Positions 57,252-64,000 of a stretch of 64,000 nt of DNA are shown here, one piece after another; position 1 is the first letter of the stretch; every line of letters begins with the position of its first letter. The stretch is taken from the NCBI RefSeq assembly GCF_024169925.1, contig NZ_JALJXF010000001.1, positions 2,796,001 to 2,860,000 of the forward strand, written 5' to 3'. A program made the translations under genes and the position numbers. This DNA is from Methylorubrum extorquens (GTDB taxonomy: Bacteria > Pseudomonadota > Alphaproteobacteria > Rhizobiales > Beijerinckiaceae). Below the pieces are notes generated by a model that worked only from the letters and a program-made list of their open reading frames with translations, was not told the DNA's origin and searched no databases.

Positions 57252-57288
57252 CTGTACCGATCGGTATTGATCGTACTGATCGGTACAG
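57252..57288. promoter_or_regulatory. Tandem palindromic operators of the TetR operon
   Basis: TACCGATCGGTA (57255-57266) is a perfect 12-base palindrome, repeated at 57274-57285 with one mismatch (TACTGATCGGTA); the outer sequences CTGTACCGATC and GATCGGTACAG are also inverted. Centres are 19 bases apart. The array ends 12 bases before the gene start, over the likely promoter, so binding should repress. Confidence 0.7.
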
Positions 57289-57300
57289 GAAAGTCCTGCC

Positions 57301-57765
57301 ATGTCGCGCCCCCCGTTGCCGCCCTTCACCGACGAGACCGCTGCGCAGAAGGCGCGCATGGCGGAGGATGCCTGGAACAGCCGCGATCCAGAGCGCGTCG
57401 CCCTCGCCTACACGCCCGACAGCGTCTGGCGGAACCGCGCGGAGTTCGTCCGGGGCCGCGAGGAGATCGCGGCGTTCCTGCGCCGCAAGTGGGCGCGCGA
57501 GTTGGAGTACCGGCTCATCAAGGAGGTCTGGGCGCAACAGGGCAACCGGATCGCCGTGCGCTTCGCCTACGAGTGGCGCGACGACAGCGGACAGTGGTTC
57601 CGCTCTTACGGCAACGAGAACTGGGAGTTCGACGAGGCGGGCCTGATGCGCCACCGGATCGCTTCCATCAACGACCTGCCGATCGCCGAATCCGACCGGA
57701 AGTATCACTGGCCGCTCGGCCGTCGCCCGGACGATCACCCGTCCTTGAGCGATCTGGGGCTGTAG
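57301..57765 (+). CDS. Nuclear transport factor 2-like (DUF1348/SnoaL-type) protein
   Basis: A 154-residue protein of the NTF2-like fold: [56 protein letters not shown] and [26 protein letters not shown] are the DUF1348 signatures. The cone-shaped pocket of such proteins binds small ligands or acts as isomerase/hydrolase; the substrate is unknown. It is transcribed with a TetR regulator 3 bases downstream, behind twin operators. Confidence 0.85.
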   Translation: MSRPPLPPFTDETAAQKARMAEDAWNSRDPERVALAYTPDSVWRNRAEFVRGREEIAAFLRRKWARELEYRLIKEVWAQQGNRIAVRFAYEWRDDSGQWFRSYGNENWEFDEAGLMRHRIASINDLPIAESDRKYHWPLGRRPDDHPSLSDLGL

Positions 57766-57768
57766 GGC

Positions 57769-58332
57769 GTGGCCCGTACCGTCGCCGAACGGGCCGACGT
57801 GCTGCCGTTGCTCGCGGAGGTGTTTCGCGAGCACGGCTACGAGGGCGCGAGCCTCTCGTTGATCTCGAAGGCGACGGGGCTCGGCAAGGGCAGCCTCTAC
57901 CACTTCTTTCCCGGCGGGAAGGAGGAGATGGCGGGCGCCGTGCTCGCCGAGATCGACGGCTGGTTCGAGGCCAACGTCTTCCGCCCCCTGCGGGAGGCGG
58001 ACGATCCGGCAGCGGCCGTGGCGGCGATGTTTGCGACGGTCTCCGACTATTTCCGCTCAGGCCGCCGGGTCTGCTTGGTCGGGGCCTTGAGCCTAAGTGA
58101 CGCTCGCGACCGTTTCGCGGCCCGTCTACGGGACTACTTCGCCCGCTGGGTCGAAGCTCTGACCGAGGTGCTGGGCCGGGCGGGGCACGCCTTCGCCTCA
58201 GCCGGCCCGCTTGCCGAAGAGGCTGTCGGCGGCATTCAGGGGGCAGTAGTGCTGGCCCGCGCCCTGGATCGACCGGAGGTGTTCGAGCGGATCCTCGCCG
58301 GATTGCGGGCGCGATGTCTCGCCCGCCCCTGA
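57769..58332 (+). CDS. TetR-family transcriptional regulator
   Basis: A 187-residue regulator. The N-terminal helix-turn-helix (LLAEVFREHGYEGASLSLISKATGLGKGSLYHFFPGGKEEMAGAVL) is classic TetR; the C-terminal domain (helices 4-9) resembles the LmrA/YxaF group. GTG start at 57769, 3 bases after the NTF2-like gene. It most likely binds the tandem palindromes upstream of the operon and controls its own production in response to a small molecule. Confidence 0.88.
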   Translation: MARTVAERADVLPLLAEVFREHGYEGASLSLISKATGLGKGSLYHFFPGGKEEMAGAVLAEIDGWFEANVFRPLREADDPAAAVAAMFATVSDYFRSGRRVCLVGALSLSDARDRFAARLRDYFARWVEALTEVLGRAGHAFASAGPLAEEAVGGIQGAVVLARALDRPEVFERILAGLRARCLARP

Positions 58333-58341
58333 GCCGCTTTC

Positions 58342-58378
58342 GAGCATCGTCCTGGATGATGGATCCAGGACGATGCTC
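58342..58378. terminator. 16-bp perfect hairpin after the TetR gene
   Basis: GAGCATCGTCCTGGAT (58342-58357) and ATCCAGGACGATGCTC (58363-58378) form a perfect 16-bp stem with a 5-base loop, followed by CTTGTTTTTGC. It is the terminator of the TetR operon and also carries the GAGCATCGTCC repeat element. Confidence 0.8.
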
Positions 58379-58379
58379 T

Positions 58380-58441
58380 CGGCACTTGTTTTTGCATCAT
58401 CTTTTTCCGAAAGCCGGCAACCACCGTTCGGGACGATGCTC
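58380..58441 (-). repeat. Short dispersed repeat, GAGCATCGTCC type, copy 2
   Basis: On the minus strand this begins GAGAGCATCGTCCCGAACGGTGG, continues through GCCGGCTTTCGG and ends GATGATGCAAAAACAAGTGCC. It matches copy 1 (31576-31635) and the diverged copy 3 (50356-50415). It follows directly after the TetR terminator hairpin, sharing the CGATGCTCTCGGC element. Confidence 0.65.
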
Positions 58442-58446
58442 TCGGC

Positions 58447-58689
58447 TCAGCGCGCGCAGCCGGCTGGGGCGTTGTAGCCGGAGTAAACCACCCGGACCTT
58501 GCGTGCGCAGGACTCAGCGGCGGGCATGGCCGCGACCGGCGCGATCTCGACGGGCGTCACCGCCACCGTCTTCTCGACGATGTCGCTACCGTCCGACGTA
58601 GCGAGAGCGTTCGAGGCGCCCATCATGAGCGACGTGGTGGCGAGCGAGGCCGCGACGAGGGCGGCGAAAACAGTCAAACCCGTGCGCAT
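58447..58689 (-). CDS. Small secreted hypothetical protein (80 aa)
   Basis: An 80-residue protein with a signal peptide (MRTGLTVFAALVAASLATTSLMMGASNALA) and a short mature region with three cysteines (SCARK, PAGCAR) after a Val/Ala/Pro-rich stretch. An EcfG-like promoter lies 67 bases upstream on the minus strand, so it is a candidate stress protein. I do not recognise the family. Confidence 0.62.
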   Translation of the reverse strand: MRTGLTVFAALVAASLATTSLMMGASNALATSDGSDIVEKTVAVTPVEIAPVAAMPAAESCARKVRVVYSGYNAPAGCAR

Positions 58690-58755
58690 GATCTGTCCGA
58701 AAGTGTTAACCGCTCGCCGTGAGGGCTGGAGCGTGGCTGTTCATTTGCCGTCTTA

Positions 58756-58781
58756 ACTTGGCAGAAACCTTTGCCGTTCCC
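58756..58781 (-). promoter_or_regulatory. Near-consensus EcfG-type promoter before the small secreted gene
   Basis: On the minus strand: GGAAC, 17 bases, AGTT, one base off the consensus CGTT. The -10 element ends 67 bases before the start, leaving a leader of about 60 bases. Confidence 0.5.
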
Positions 58782-58940
58782 GCTTTGCGGCGATGGCCTG
58801 CAAAATGATGTGTCGGGGCGCACCGGGGCATCGCCAACGGCCCCGTTCGGCCCTCGGCCTCGCAAATGGCGGCCGGCGCCCCATATGAGGGAGACCCTCC
58901 GCGCAATCCCGTGCTTTGGGCGTTCAGGCGGAGACCGACT

Positions 58941-59099
58941 ATGGCTTATTCCTCGGACAAGGGTGGCGCACGCCCCGTGTCAGCGACCGACTTCAACGAC
59001 CGCGTGAAGCAGTTGCTGGCGGACAAGCCGGCGATCCAGGCCGTGCCGAAGGACCGGACGGCCAAGCGGAACTTCACCCGCTCCACGCCCCGCGGCTAG
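58941..59099 (+). CDS. Hypothetical small protein (52 aa)
   Basis: A 52-residue basic protein: MAYSSDKGGARPVSATDFNDRVKQLLADKPAIQAVPKDRTAKRNFTRSTPRG. GGCGGAGACC lies before the ATG at suitable spacing. Lys/Arg content suggests binding to nucleic acid or ribosome; no family recognised. It precedes glyQ by about 95 bases. Confidence 0.45.
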   Translation: MAYSSDKGGARPVSATDFNDRVKQLLADKPAIQAVPKDRTAKRNFTRSTPRG

Positions 59100-59193
59100 A
59101 TGAAGACCGGGGGCGGATCCGGTAGCGACCTCGCTTGACACCCCGCCCCCCGCTCTTAAACGGTCCGGCAGCTTTCCTCCTGTCGGACCTTCC

Positions 59194-60156
59194 ATGCCGA
59201 GCGACGCCGACCTTTCGCCCACACGCTCGTTCCAGGGCCTGATCCTCACCCTGCAGCGCTTCTGGGCGGCCAAAGGCTGCGTGATCCTCCAGCCCTACGA
59301 CATGGAGGTCGGCGCCGGCACATTTCACCCGGCCACGACCCTGCGGGCCCTCGGTCCGAGGCCCTGGAAGGCGGCCTACGTTCAGCCCTCGCGGCGGCCG
59401 AAGGACGGGCGCTACGGCGAGAACCCGAACCGGCTGCAGCACTACTACCAGTTTCAGGTGATCCTGAAGCCGAACCCGCCGAACCTCCAAGAGCTCTACC
59501 TTGCCTCGCTGGAGGCGATCGGCGTCGATCTCAAGCTCCACGACATCCGCTTCGTCGAGGACGATTGGGAGAGCCCGACGCTCGGCGCCTGGGGTCTGGG
59601 TTGGGAATGCTGGTGCGACGGGATGGAGGTGAGCCAGTTCACCTACTTCCAGCAGGTCGCCGGCTTCGAGTGCGCGCCGGTGGCCGGCGAGCTGACCTAT
59701 GGCCTCGAACGCCTCGCCATGTACGTGCAGGGTGTCGAGAACGTCTACGATCTCAACTTCAACGGCGGCGAGGGTGACGAGCGGGTCACCTATGGCGACG
59801 TCTTCCTCCAAGCCGAGCAGGAATATTCGCGCCACAACTTCGAGGCCGCCGACACGGCGATGCTGTTCCGCCACTTCGCCGACGCGGAGAAGGCCTGCCG
59901 CCTCTATCTCGAAGCCGGCGCGCCCGAGTCCGAGGGTGCGCGCCACCGCATCGTGCAGCCGGCCTACGACCAGTGCATCAAGGCGAGCCACGTCTTCAAC
60001 CTGCTCGACGCCCGCGGCGTGATCTCGGTCACCGAGCGTCAGAGCTACATCCTGCGTGTCCGCGAACTGGCCAAGGCCTGCGGCGCCGCATGGTTGAAGA
60101 CCGAGGCCGGCGGGCATTCCGGCGACCCTGCCAGCGATCGCGCCGCTGCGGCCTGA
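59194..60156 (+). CDS. glyQ: Glycyl-tRNA synthetase alpha subunit
   Basis: A 320-residue catalytic subunit. [44 protein letters not shown] and [47 protein letters not shown] are nearly invariant class II core motifs of GlyQ. With GlyS it charges tRNA-Gly. The gene is followed by two unrelated genes before glyS, an unusual separation. Confidence 0.95.
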   Translation: MPSDADLSPTRSFQGLILTLQRFWAAKGCVILQPYDMEVGAGTFHPATTLRALGPRPWKAAYVQPSRRPKDGRYGENPNRLQHYYQFQVILKPNPPNLQELYLASLEAIGVDLKLHDIRFVEDDWESPTLGAWGLGWECWCDGMEVSQFTYFQQVAGFECAPVAGELTYGLERLAMYVQGVENVYDLNFNGGEGDERVTYGDVFLQAEQEYSRHNFEAADTAMLFRHFADAEKACRLYLEAGAPESEGARHRIVQPAYDQCIKASHVFNLLDARGVISVTERQSYILRVRELAKACGAAWLKTEAGGHSGDPASDRAAAA

Positions 60157-60159
60157 ACG

Positions 60160-60603
60160 GTGCGCCGCCGCGCCCTCTTGGCTCTGGCCCTCGGGCTTCT
60201 CGCCGGTCCGGTCCTTGCGCAATCCGTGATCGATCCGGTCGCGACGGTGCGGGCCTTCTACGCGGCGGACGACATCAATGCGGTGCGCTTCTACGCGAAG
60301 GGCCTGCGCGTGCTCTATGAGCGCGACCAGCGCGAGGCGGGGGGCGAGGTCGGACGCCTCGGTTTCGCCTTTCACGTCAACGGCCAGGACACCGAGCCGG
60401 GCTTCGCCAAGTCCTTGACGCTCGCGCCGCTCTCCAACGAGGGCGACCGGGCCGAGGTGCGGGCGACCTTCCGCAACGGCGGGCCGCAGGAGCTGCGCTA
60501 CAACCTCGTGCGCGAGGCCGGCACGTGGAAGATCGCCAACGTCCGCTCGCTGAAGGGCGAGACCTGGGATCTCGTCGCCCTCCTCTCCGCGCCGCTTCAA
60601 TAG
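60160..60603 (+). CDS. Secreted hypothetical protein between glyQ and glyS (147 aa)
   Basis: A 147-residue protein with a signal peptide (MRRRALLALALGLLAGPVLA) and a small alpha+beta domain (VIDPVATVRAFYAADDINAVRFYAKGLRVLYERDQREAGGEVGRLGFAFHVNGQD) similar in style to DUF3828-type secreted proteins. GTG start only 3 bases after the glyQ stop, so it is transcribed with it. Role unknown. Confidence 0.68.
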   Translation: MRRRALLALALGLLAGPVLAQSVIDPVATVRAFYAADDINAVRFYAKGLRVLYERDQREAGGEVGRLGFAFHVNGQDTEPGFAKSLTLAPLSNEGDRAEVRATFRNGGPQELRYNLVREAGTWKIANVRSLKGETWDLVALLSAPLQ

Positions 60604-60696
60604 CGCTCCGCCGCGCACACGAAACCGTTCCGTCATCGAAGCGACATCGGAGGGGCGTAGGCGCGCCGCCTCCCGAAGGCTGATGAGACGCGCCCG

Positions 60697-62577
60697 ATGT
60701 CCGACACGCCCGACGCCCCCACCCTCGACGCGGTGATCGCCCACCGCTTCTCCCGGCGCGACCTGATGCGCGGCTCGCTGGCCGTCGCGCTCGCCGCCGG
60801 AATCGCGCCGCAGGCGCTTGCCGCCGACGCTTCGGCCTTCGATTTCCCTGAACTCGCCGCGGGCGTCGATGAGCACCTGCACGTGGCCGAGGGCTACGAG
60901 GCCAAACCCCTGCTGCGCTGGGGCGACCCGCTGTTTGCCGACGCGCCGGCCTTCGACCCGAGGAAGCAGAGCGCCCGAGCCCAGGAGCGCCAGTTCGGCT
61001 ACAACAACGACTTCGTCGGCTTCATTCCGCTCGACGAAAACGGCCGTCGCGGTCTGCTCGTGGTCAACCACGAATACACCAATGCCGAGCTGATGTTTCC
61101 CGGTCTCGGTGCCCGCGACCGCAAGGGCGTGATCGCGGCCTTGAGCCCGGAACAGGTCGCGGTCGAGATGGCGGCCCATGGCGGCTCAGTGGTCGAGATC
61201 GTTCGCGAGGCGGAAGCGTGGCGCCCGGTGATCGGCTCACCCTACACGCGGCGCATCACAGCGCAGACCCCGATGGATCTCACCGGCCCGGCGGCCGGCC
61301 ATCCCCGCCTCATGACCGAGGCCGACCCGAGCGGCCGGCGCGTGCTCGGCACCATCAACAACTGCTCGGGCGGCGTCACGCCCTGGGGCACGTGGCTCTC
61401 GGGCGAGGAGAACATAAACTACTACTTTTCCGGGACTCTTCCTCCGGGACATGCCGAGGCCGGCAACGCGAAGGCGATCGGCCTCGGCAACCCGCAATAT
61501 GCCTGGAGCCGCTTCCATCCCCGCTTCGACCTCGCCCAGGCGCCGAACGAGCCGAACCGGTTCGGCTGGGTGGTCGAGATCGATCCGTTCGATCCGGGCT
61601 CGACCCCGAAGAAGCGCACGGCGCTCGGCCGTTTCAAGCACGAGGGCGCGGCGGGTGCCCGCACGCTCGACGGCCGCTACGTCGTCTATCTCGGCGACGA
61701 CGAGCGCTTCCAGCATGTCTACCGCTTCGTCAGCGAGGGCCGGGTGCAGGCCGAGCGCGGCGCCAACGCCGACCTGCTCGATTCCGGCACCCTCAGCGTC
61801 GCCCGGTTCGAACCCGACGGCACAGGCCGCTGGCTGCCGCTGGTACACGGAGCGAACGGACTCGATGCCGCCAACGGCTTCGAAGCCCAAGCCGACGTGC
61901 TGATCGAGACCCGCCGCGCCGCCAAACGACTCGGCGCCACGCCGATGGACCGTCCCGAGGACATCGAAGCCAACCCGCGCACCGGCCGCGTCTACGTGAT
62001 GCTGACCAACAACGGAAAGCGCACCGCCGATCAGGAGGAGCCCGCCAACCCGCGTGGCCCCAACGCCTTCGGCCACGTCATCGAGATGGCCCCCGACGGC
62101 ACCGACCACGGCGCCGAGACCTTCCGCTGGGAGGTACTGGTGCGCTGCGGCGATCCGGCCAAGCCCGAGGTGAAAGCGAGCTTTTCCGCGCTCACCACCG
62201 AGAACGGCTGGTTCGGCATGCCCGACAACTGCACCTTCGACGGGCGCGGCCGCCTCTGGATCGCCACCGACGGCAACAACCGCCGCGCCACCGGCCGGGC
62301 CGACGGCATCTGGGCGGTGGAGACGGGAGGCCCCCGCCGGGGCACCGCGCGCCACTTCCTGCGGGTGCCGGTGGGCGCCGAGATGTGCGGCCCCTGCTTC
62401 ACCCCCGACGACGAGACCTTCTTCGTCGCCGTCCAGCACCCCGGCGAGCCTGACGAGGAAGGGGCGCTCGGCTCCTTCGAGACTCCCTCGACCCGCTGGC
62501 CGGATTTCACGCCGGACCTGCCGCCGCGGCCGTCCGTCGTGGCGGTGCGGCGGGTGGGGGGCGGGCGGATCGGGTAA
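60697..62577 (+). CDS. PhoX-family phosphatase (DUF839), Tat-exported
   Basis: A 626-residue protein with a twin-arginine signal (SRRDLMRGSLAVALAAGIAPQALA), consistent with folded export together with metal cofactors. The body has the repeated beta-propeller blocks of PhoX enzymes (DUF839): FGYNNDFVGFIPLDENGRRGLLVVNHEYTN, NNCSGGVTPWGTWLSGEENIN and MCGPCFTPDDETFFVAVQHPGE, which hold the Fe-Ca active site of alkaline phosphatase PhoX. It likely releases phosphate from organic esters in the periplasm. It lies between glyQ and glyS. No phosphate regulon box was searched successfully. Confidence 0.88.
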   Translation: MSDTPDAPTLDAVIAHRFSRRDLMRGSLAVALAAGIAPQALAADASAFDFPELAAGVDEHLHVAEGYEAKPLLRWGDPLFADAPAFDPRKQSARAQERQFGYNNDFVGFIPLDENGRRGLLVVNHEYTNAELMFPGLGARDRKGVIAALSPEQVAVEMAAHGGSVVEIVREAEAWRPVIGSPYTRRITAQTPMDLTGPAAGHPRLMTEADPSGRRVLGTINNCSGGVTPWGTWLSGEENINYYFSGTLPPGHAEAGNAKAIGLGNPQYAWSRFHPRFDLAQAPNEPNRFGWVVEIDPFDPGSTPKKRTALGRFKHEGAAGARTLDGRYVVYLGDDERFQHVYRFVSEGRVQAERGANADLLDSGTLSVARFEPDGTGRWLPLVHGANGLDAANGFEAQADVLIETRRAAKRLGATPMDRPEDIEANPRTGRVYVMLTNNGKRTADQEEPANPRGPNAFGHVIEMAPDGTDHGAETFRWEVLVRCGDPAKPEVKASFSALTTENGWFGMPDNCTFDGRGRLWIATDGNNRRATGRADGIWAVETGGPRRGTARHFLRVPVGAEMCGPCFTPDDETFFVAVQHPGEPDEEGALGSFETPSTRWPDFTPDLPPRPSVVAVRRVGGGRIG

Positions 62578-62748
62578 CGGGGCTGAGATCGCGAGGCTCG
62601 GCGCAAGCGTTCCAGGGCTCCGCACGATCTCGGAGCGGTCGCGCTCTGGACCGCTCGCCGATGCTCGCGATGACGAACGAACGGCGGTGACAGACCGAGC
62701 CCATCTCCCGTCTCGACGCGGCCCGAGCGGGCGGCTATTCCCGCGCGC

Positions 62749-64000
62749 ATGCCTGACCTTCTGCTCGAACTCCGCTCCGAAGAGATCCCCGCGCGCATGC
62801 AGCGGCGTGCGGCCGAGGATCTGAAGAAGCTCGTCACCGACGCGCTGGTCGAGCGCGGTTTCCTCTACGAGGGCGCCAAGGCGTTCGCGACGCCGCGGCG
62901 GCTGGCGCTGCATGTCGCCGGGCTGCCCGCCCGCGGCGAGGCGGTGCGCGAGGAACGGCGCGGCCCCCGCGTCGGCGCGCCCGAGGCGGCCGTGCAGGGC
63001 TTCCTGAAGAGCGCGGGGCTCGCGAGCCTCGATCAGGCCACCACCGTCACCGATCCGAAGAAGGGCGCGTTCTACCTCGCGGTGATCGAGCGGCCCGGCC
63101 GCGAGACGCTGGACGTGCTGGCCGAGATCCTACCGGGCATCATCAAGAGCTTCCCCTGGCCGAAATCGATGCGCTGGGGCGCGGCCTCGGCGCAGCCCGG
63201 AAGCTTGCGCTGGGTGCGCCCGCTGCAATCCATCGTCGCCACCTTCGGCCCCGAGACCGAGACACCGGAGGTCGTGCCGTTCTCGGTCGACGGCATCACC
63301 GCCGGCACGGTCACGAGCGGCCACCGTTTCCTCGCGCCCGAACCGTTCGAGGTGCGCCGCTTCGACGATTACGTGCCGGCGCTGGAGCGCGCCGACGTGA
63401 TCCTCGATGCCGACCGGCGCAAGGACATCATCCTGCACGACGCCAAGGATCTCGCCTTCGCCCGCGGCCTCGACCTCGTGGAGGACGAGGGCCTGTTGGA
63501 AGAGGTGGCCGGGCTGGTGGAGCGGCCCGTGGTGCTGATGGGTTCGTTCGAGGAGCGCTTCCTCGAGATCCCGGCAGAGGCGATCCGCGCGACGATCCGC
63601 GCCAACCAGAAGTGCTTCGTGCTGCGCAAATCCGGCTCGGAGGAATTGGCGCCGGCCTTCGTGCTGGTCTCGAATCTCGTCGCCTCCGATGGCGGCGTGG
63701 CGATCACCGCCGGCAACGAGCGCGTGGTGCGGGCCCGCCTCTCGGACGCACGCTTCTTCTGGGAGACCGACAAGGCGACGAAGCTCGAAGACCGCCTCCC
63801 CAAGCTCGATTCGATCGTCTTCCACGAGAAGCTCGGCACGCAAGGCGAGCGCGTCGCCCGCATCGCTGCGCTCGCAAAGGAAATCGCGCCGCTGGTGGGC
63901 GCCGACCCGGCTTTGGCCGAGCGCGCGGCTCGGCTCGCCAAGGCCGACCTCGTCACCGAGATGGTTGGCGAGTTTCCGGAATTGCAGGGCCTGATGGGCC
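62749..64000 (+). CDS. glyS: Glycyl-tRNA synthetase beta subunit (partial, N-terminal 417 residues)
   Basis: The first 417 residues of GlyS are visible; the gene runs off the end. [57 protein letters not shown] and [13 protein letters not shown] are conserved landmarks of the beta subunit, which carries the tRNA-binding and editing-like domains and pairs with GlyQ. ATG at 62749. Confidence 0.95.
   Translation, partial: MPDLLLELRSEEIPARMQRRAAEDLKKLVTDALVERGFLYEGAKAFATPRRLALHVAGLPARGEAVREERRGPRVGAPEAAVQGFLKSAGLASLDQATTVTDPKKGAFYLAVIERPGRETLDVLAEILPGIIKSFPWPKSMRWGAASAQPGSLRWVRPLQSIVATFGPETETPEVVPFSVDGITAGTVTSGHRFLAPEPFEVRRFDDYVPALERADVILDADRRKDIILHDAKDLAFARGLDLVEDEGLLEEVAGLVERPVVLMGSFEERFLEIPAEAIRATIRANQKCFVLRKSGSEELAPAFVLVSNLVASDGGVAITAGNERVVRARLSDARFFWETDKATKLEDRLPKLDSIVFHEKLGTQGERVARIAALAKEIAPLVGADPALAERAARLAKADLVTEMVGEFPELQGLMG

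Overview
This 64 kb window is high-GC, densely coded chromosomal DNA from an alphaproteobacterium, most likely a pink-pigmented facultative methylotroph of the Methylobacterium/Methylorubrum group. The reasons are a formaldehyde-activating-enzyme homologue, complex I 18 kDa-type subunit, eukaryote-type NADP isocitrate dehydrogenase, PRC-barrel and SWIB proteins, frequent GTG/TTG starts, and promoters matching the alphaproteobacterial general stress sigma factor (EcfG). I see no phage, insertion sequence, CRISPR array, rRNA or replication origin. The content is mostly housekeeping, with stress, signalling and transport genes.

Layout. 1-3.9 kb: end of thiL, a small secreted protein, an SDR enzyme, a DUF1328 membrane peptide under an EcfG-like promoter, and a ClC chloride transporter. 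3.9-7.1 kb: the ligase-associated repair pair Lhr helicase and PdeM nuclease. 7.2-13 kb: an esterase, glcF, a lone response regulator, metY and an L,D-transpeptidase. 13-18 kb: an AT-rich leader and chemoreceptor, an alcohol dehydrogenase, a TrmJ-like methyltransferase and a ParDE-type toxin-antitoxin pair. 18-25 kb: the Fae homologue, icd, a LOV-domain hybrid histidine kinase with a small KGG protein, and glgX. 25-34 kb: a SHOCT protein, a spore-photoproduct-lyase-like radical SAM protein, a nucleoside deaminase, the complex I subunit, tRNA-Pro, and several oxidoreductases and transporters. 34-41 kb: SWIB, two PRC-barrel proteins, an MFS carrier, an ABC exporter and threonine aldolase. 41-49 kb: parE behind a candidate LexA box, a Phd/VapC module, an orphan cyclic-peptide exporter, an SPFH protein and a flavin monooxygenase. 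49-64 kb: small proteins, a TPR protein, ispE, polyprenyl diphosphate synthase, a methyltransferase, an S49 peptidase, a TetR operon, and glyQ and glyS separated by a lipoprotein-sized secreted protein and a Tat-exported PhoX-like phosphatase.

What stands out beyond the gene list is non-coding. (i) Five convergent gene junctions carry related long palindromes built on a CTCACGAAAC-type stem, probably bidirectional terminators. (ii) A ~120-145 bp repeat begins exactly on the stop codon of two unrelated genes, and its hairpin shows a compensatory base-pair change between the copies. (iii) A second short repeat family (GAGCATCGTCC type) occurs three times. (iv) Two perfect EcfG promoters and two near matches lie in front of small uncharacterised proteins. 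(v) Clear palindromic operators sit upstream of both toxin-antitoxin modules and the TetR operon. I did not find a convincing wholly new multi-gene system. The best candidates for follow-up are the Fae homologue without the catalytic histidine, the blue-light kinase operon, the photolyase-like protein, the orphan peptide exporter and the repeat families.
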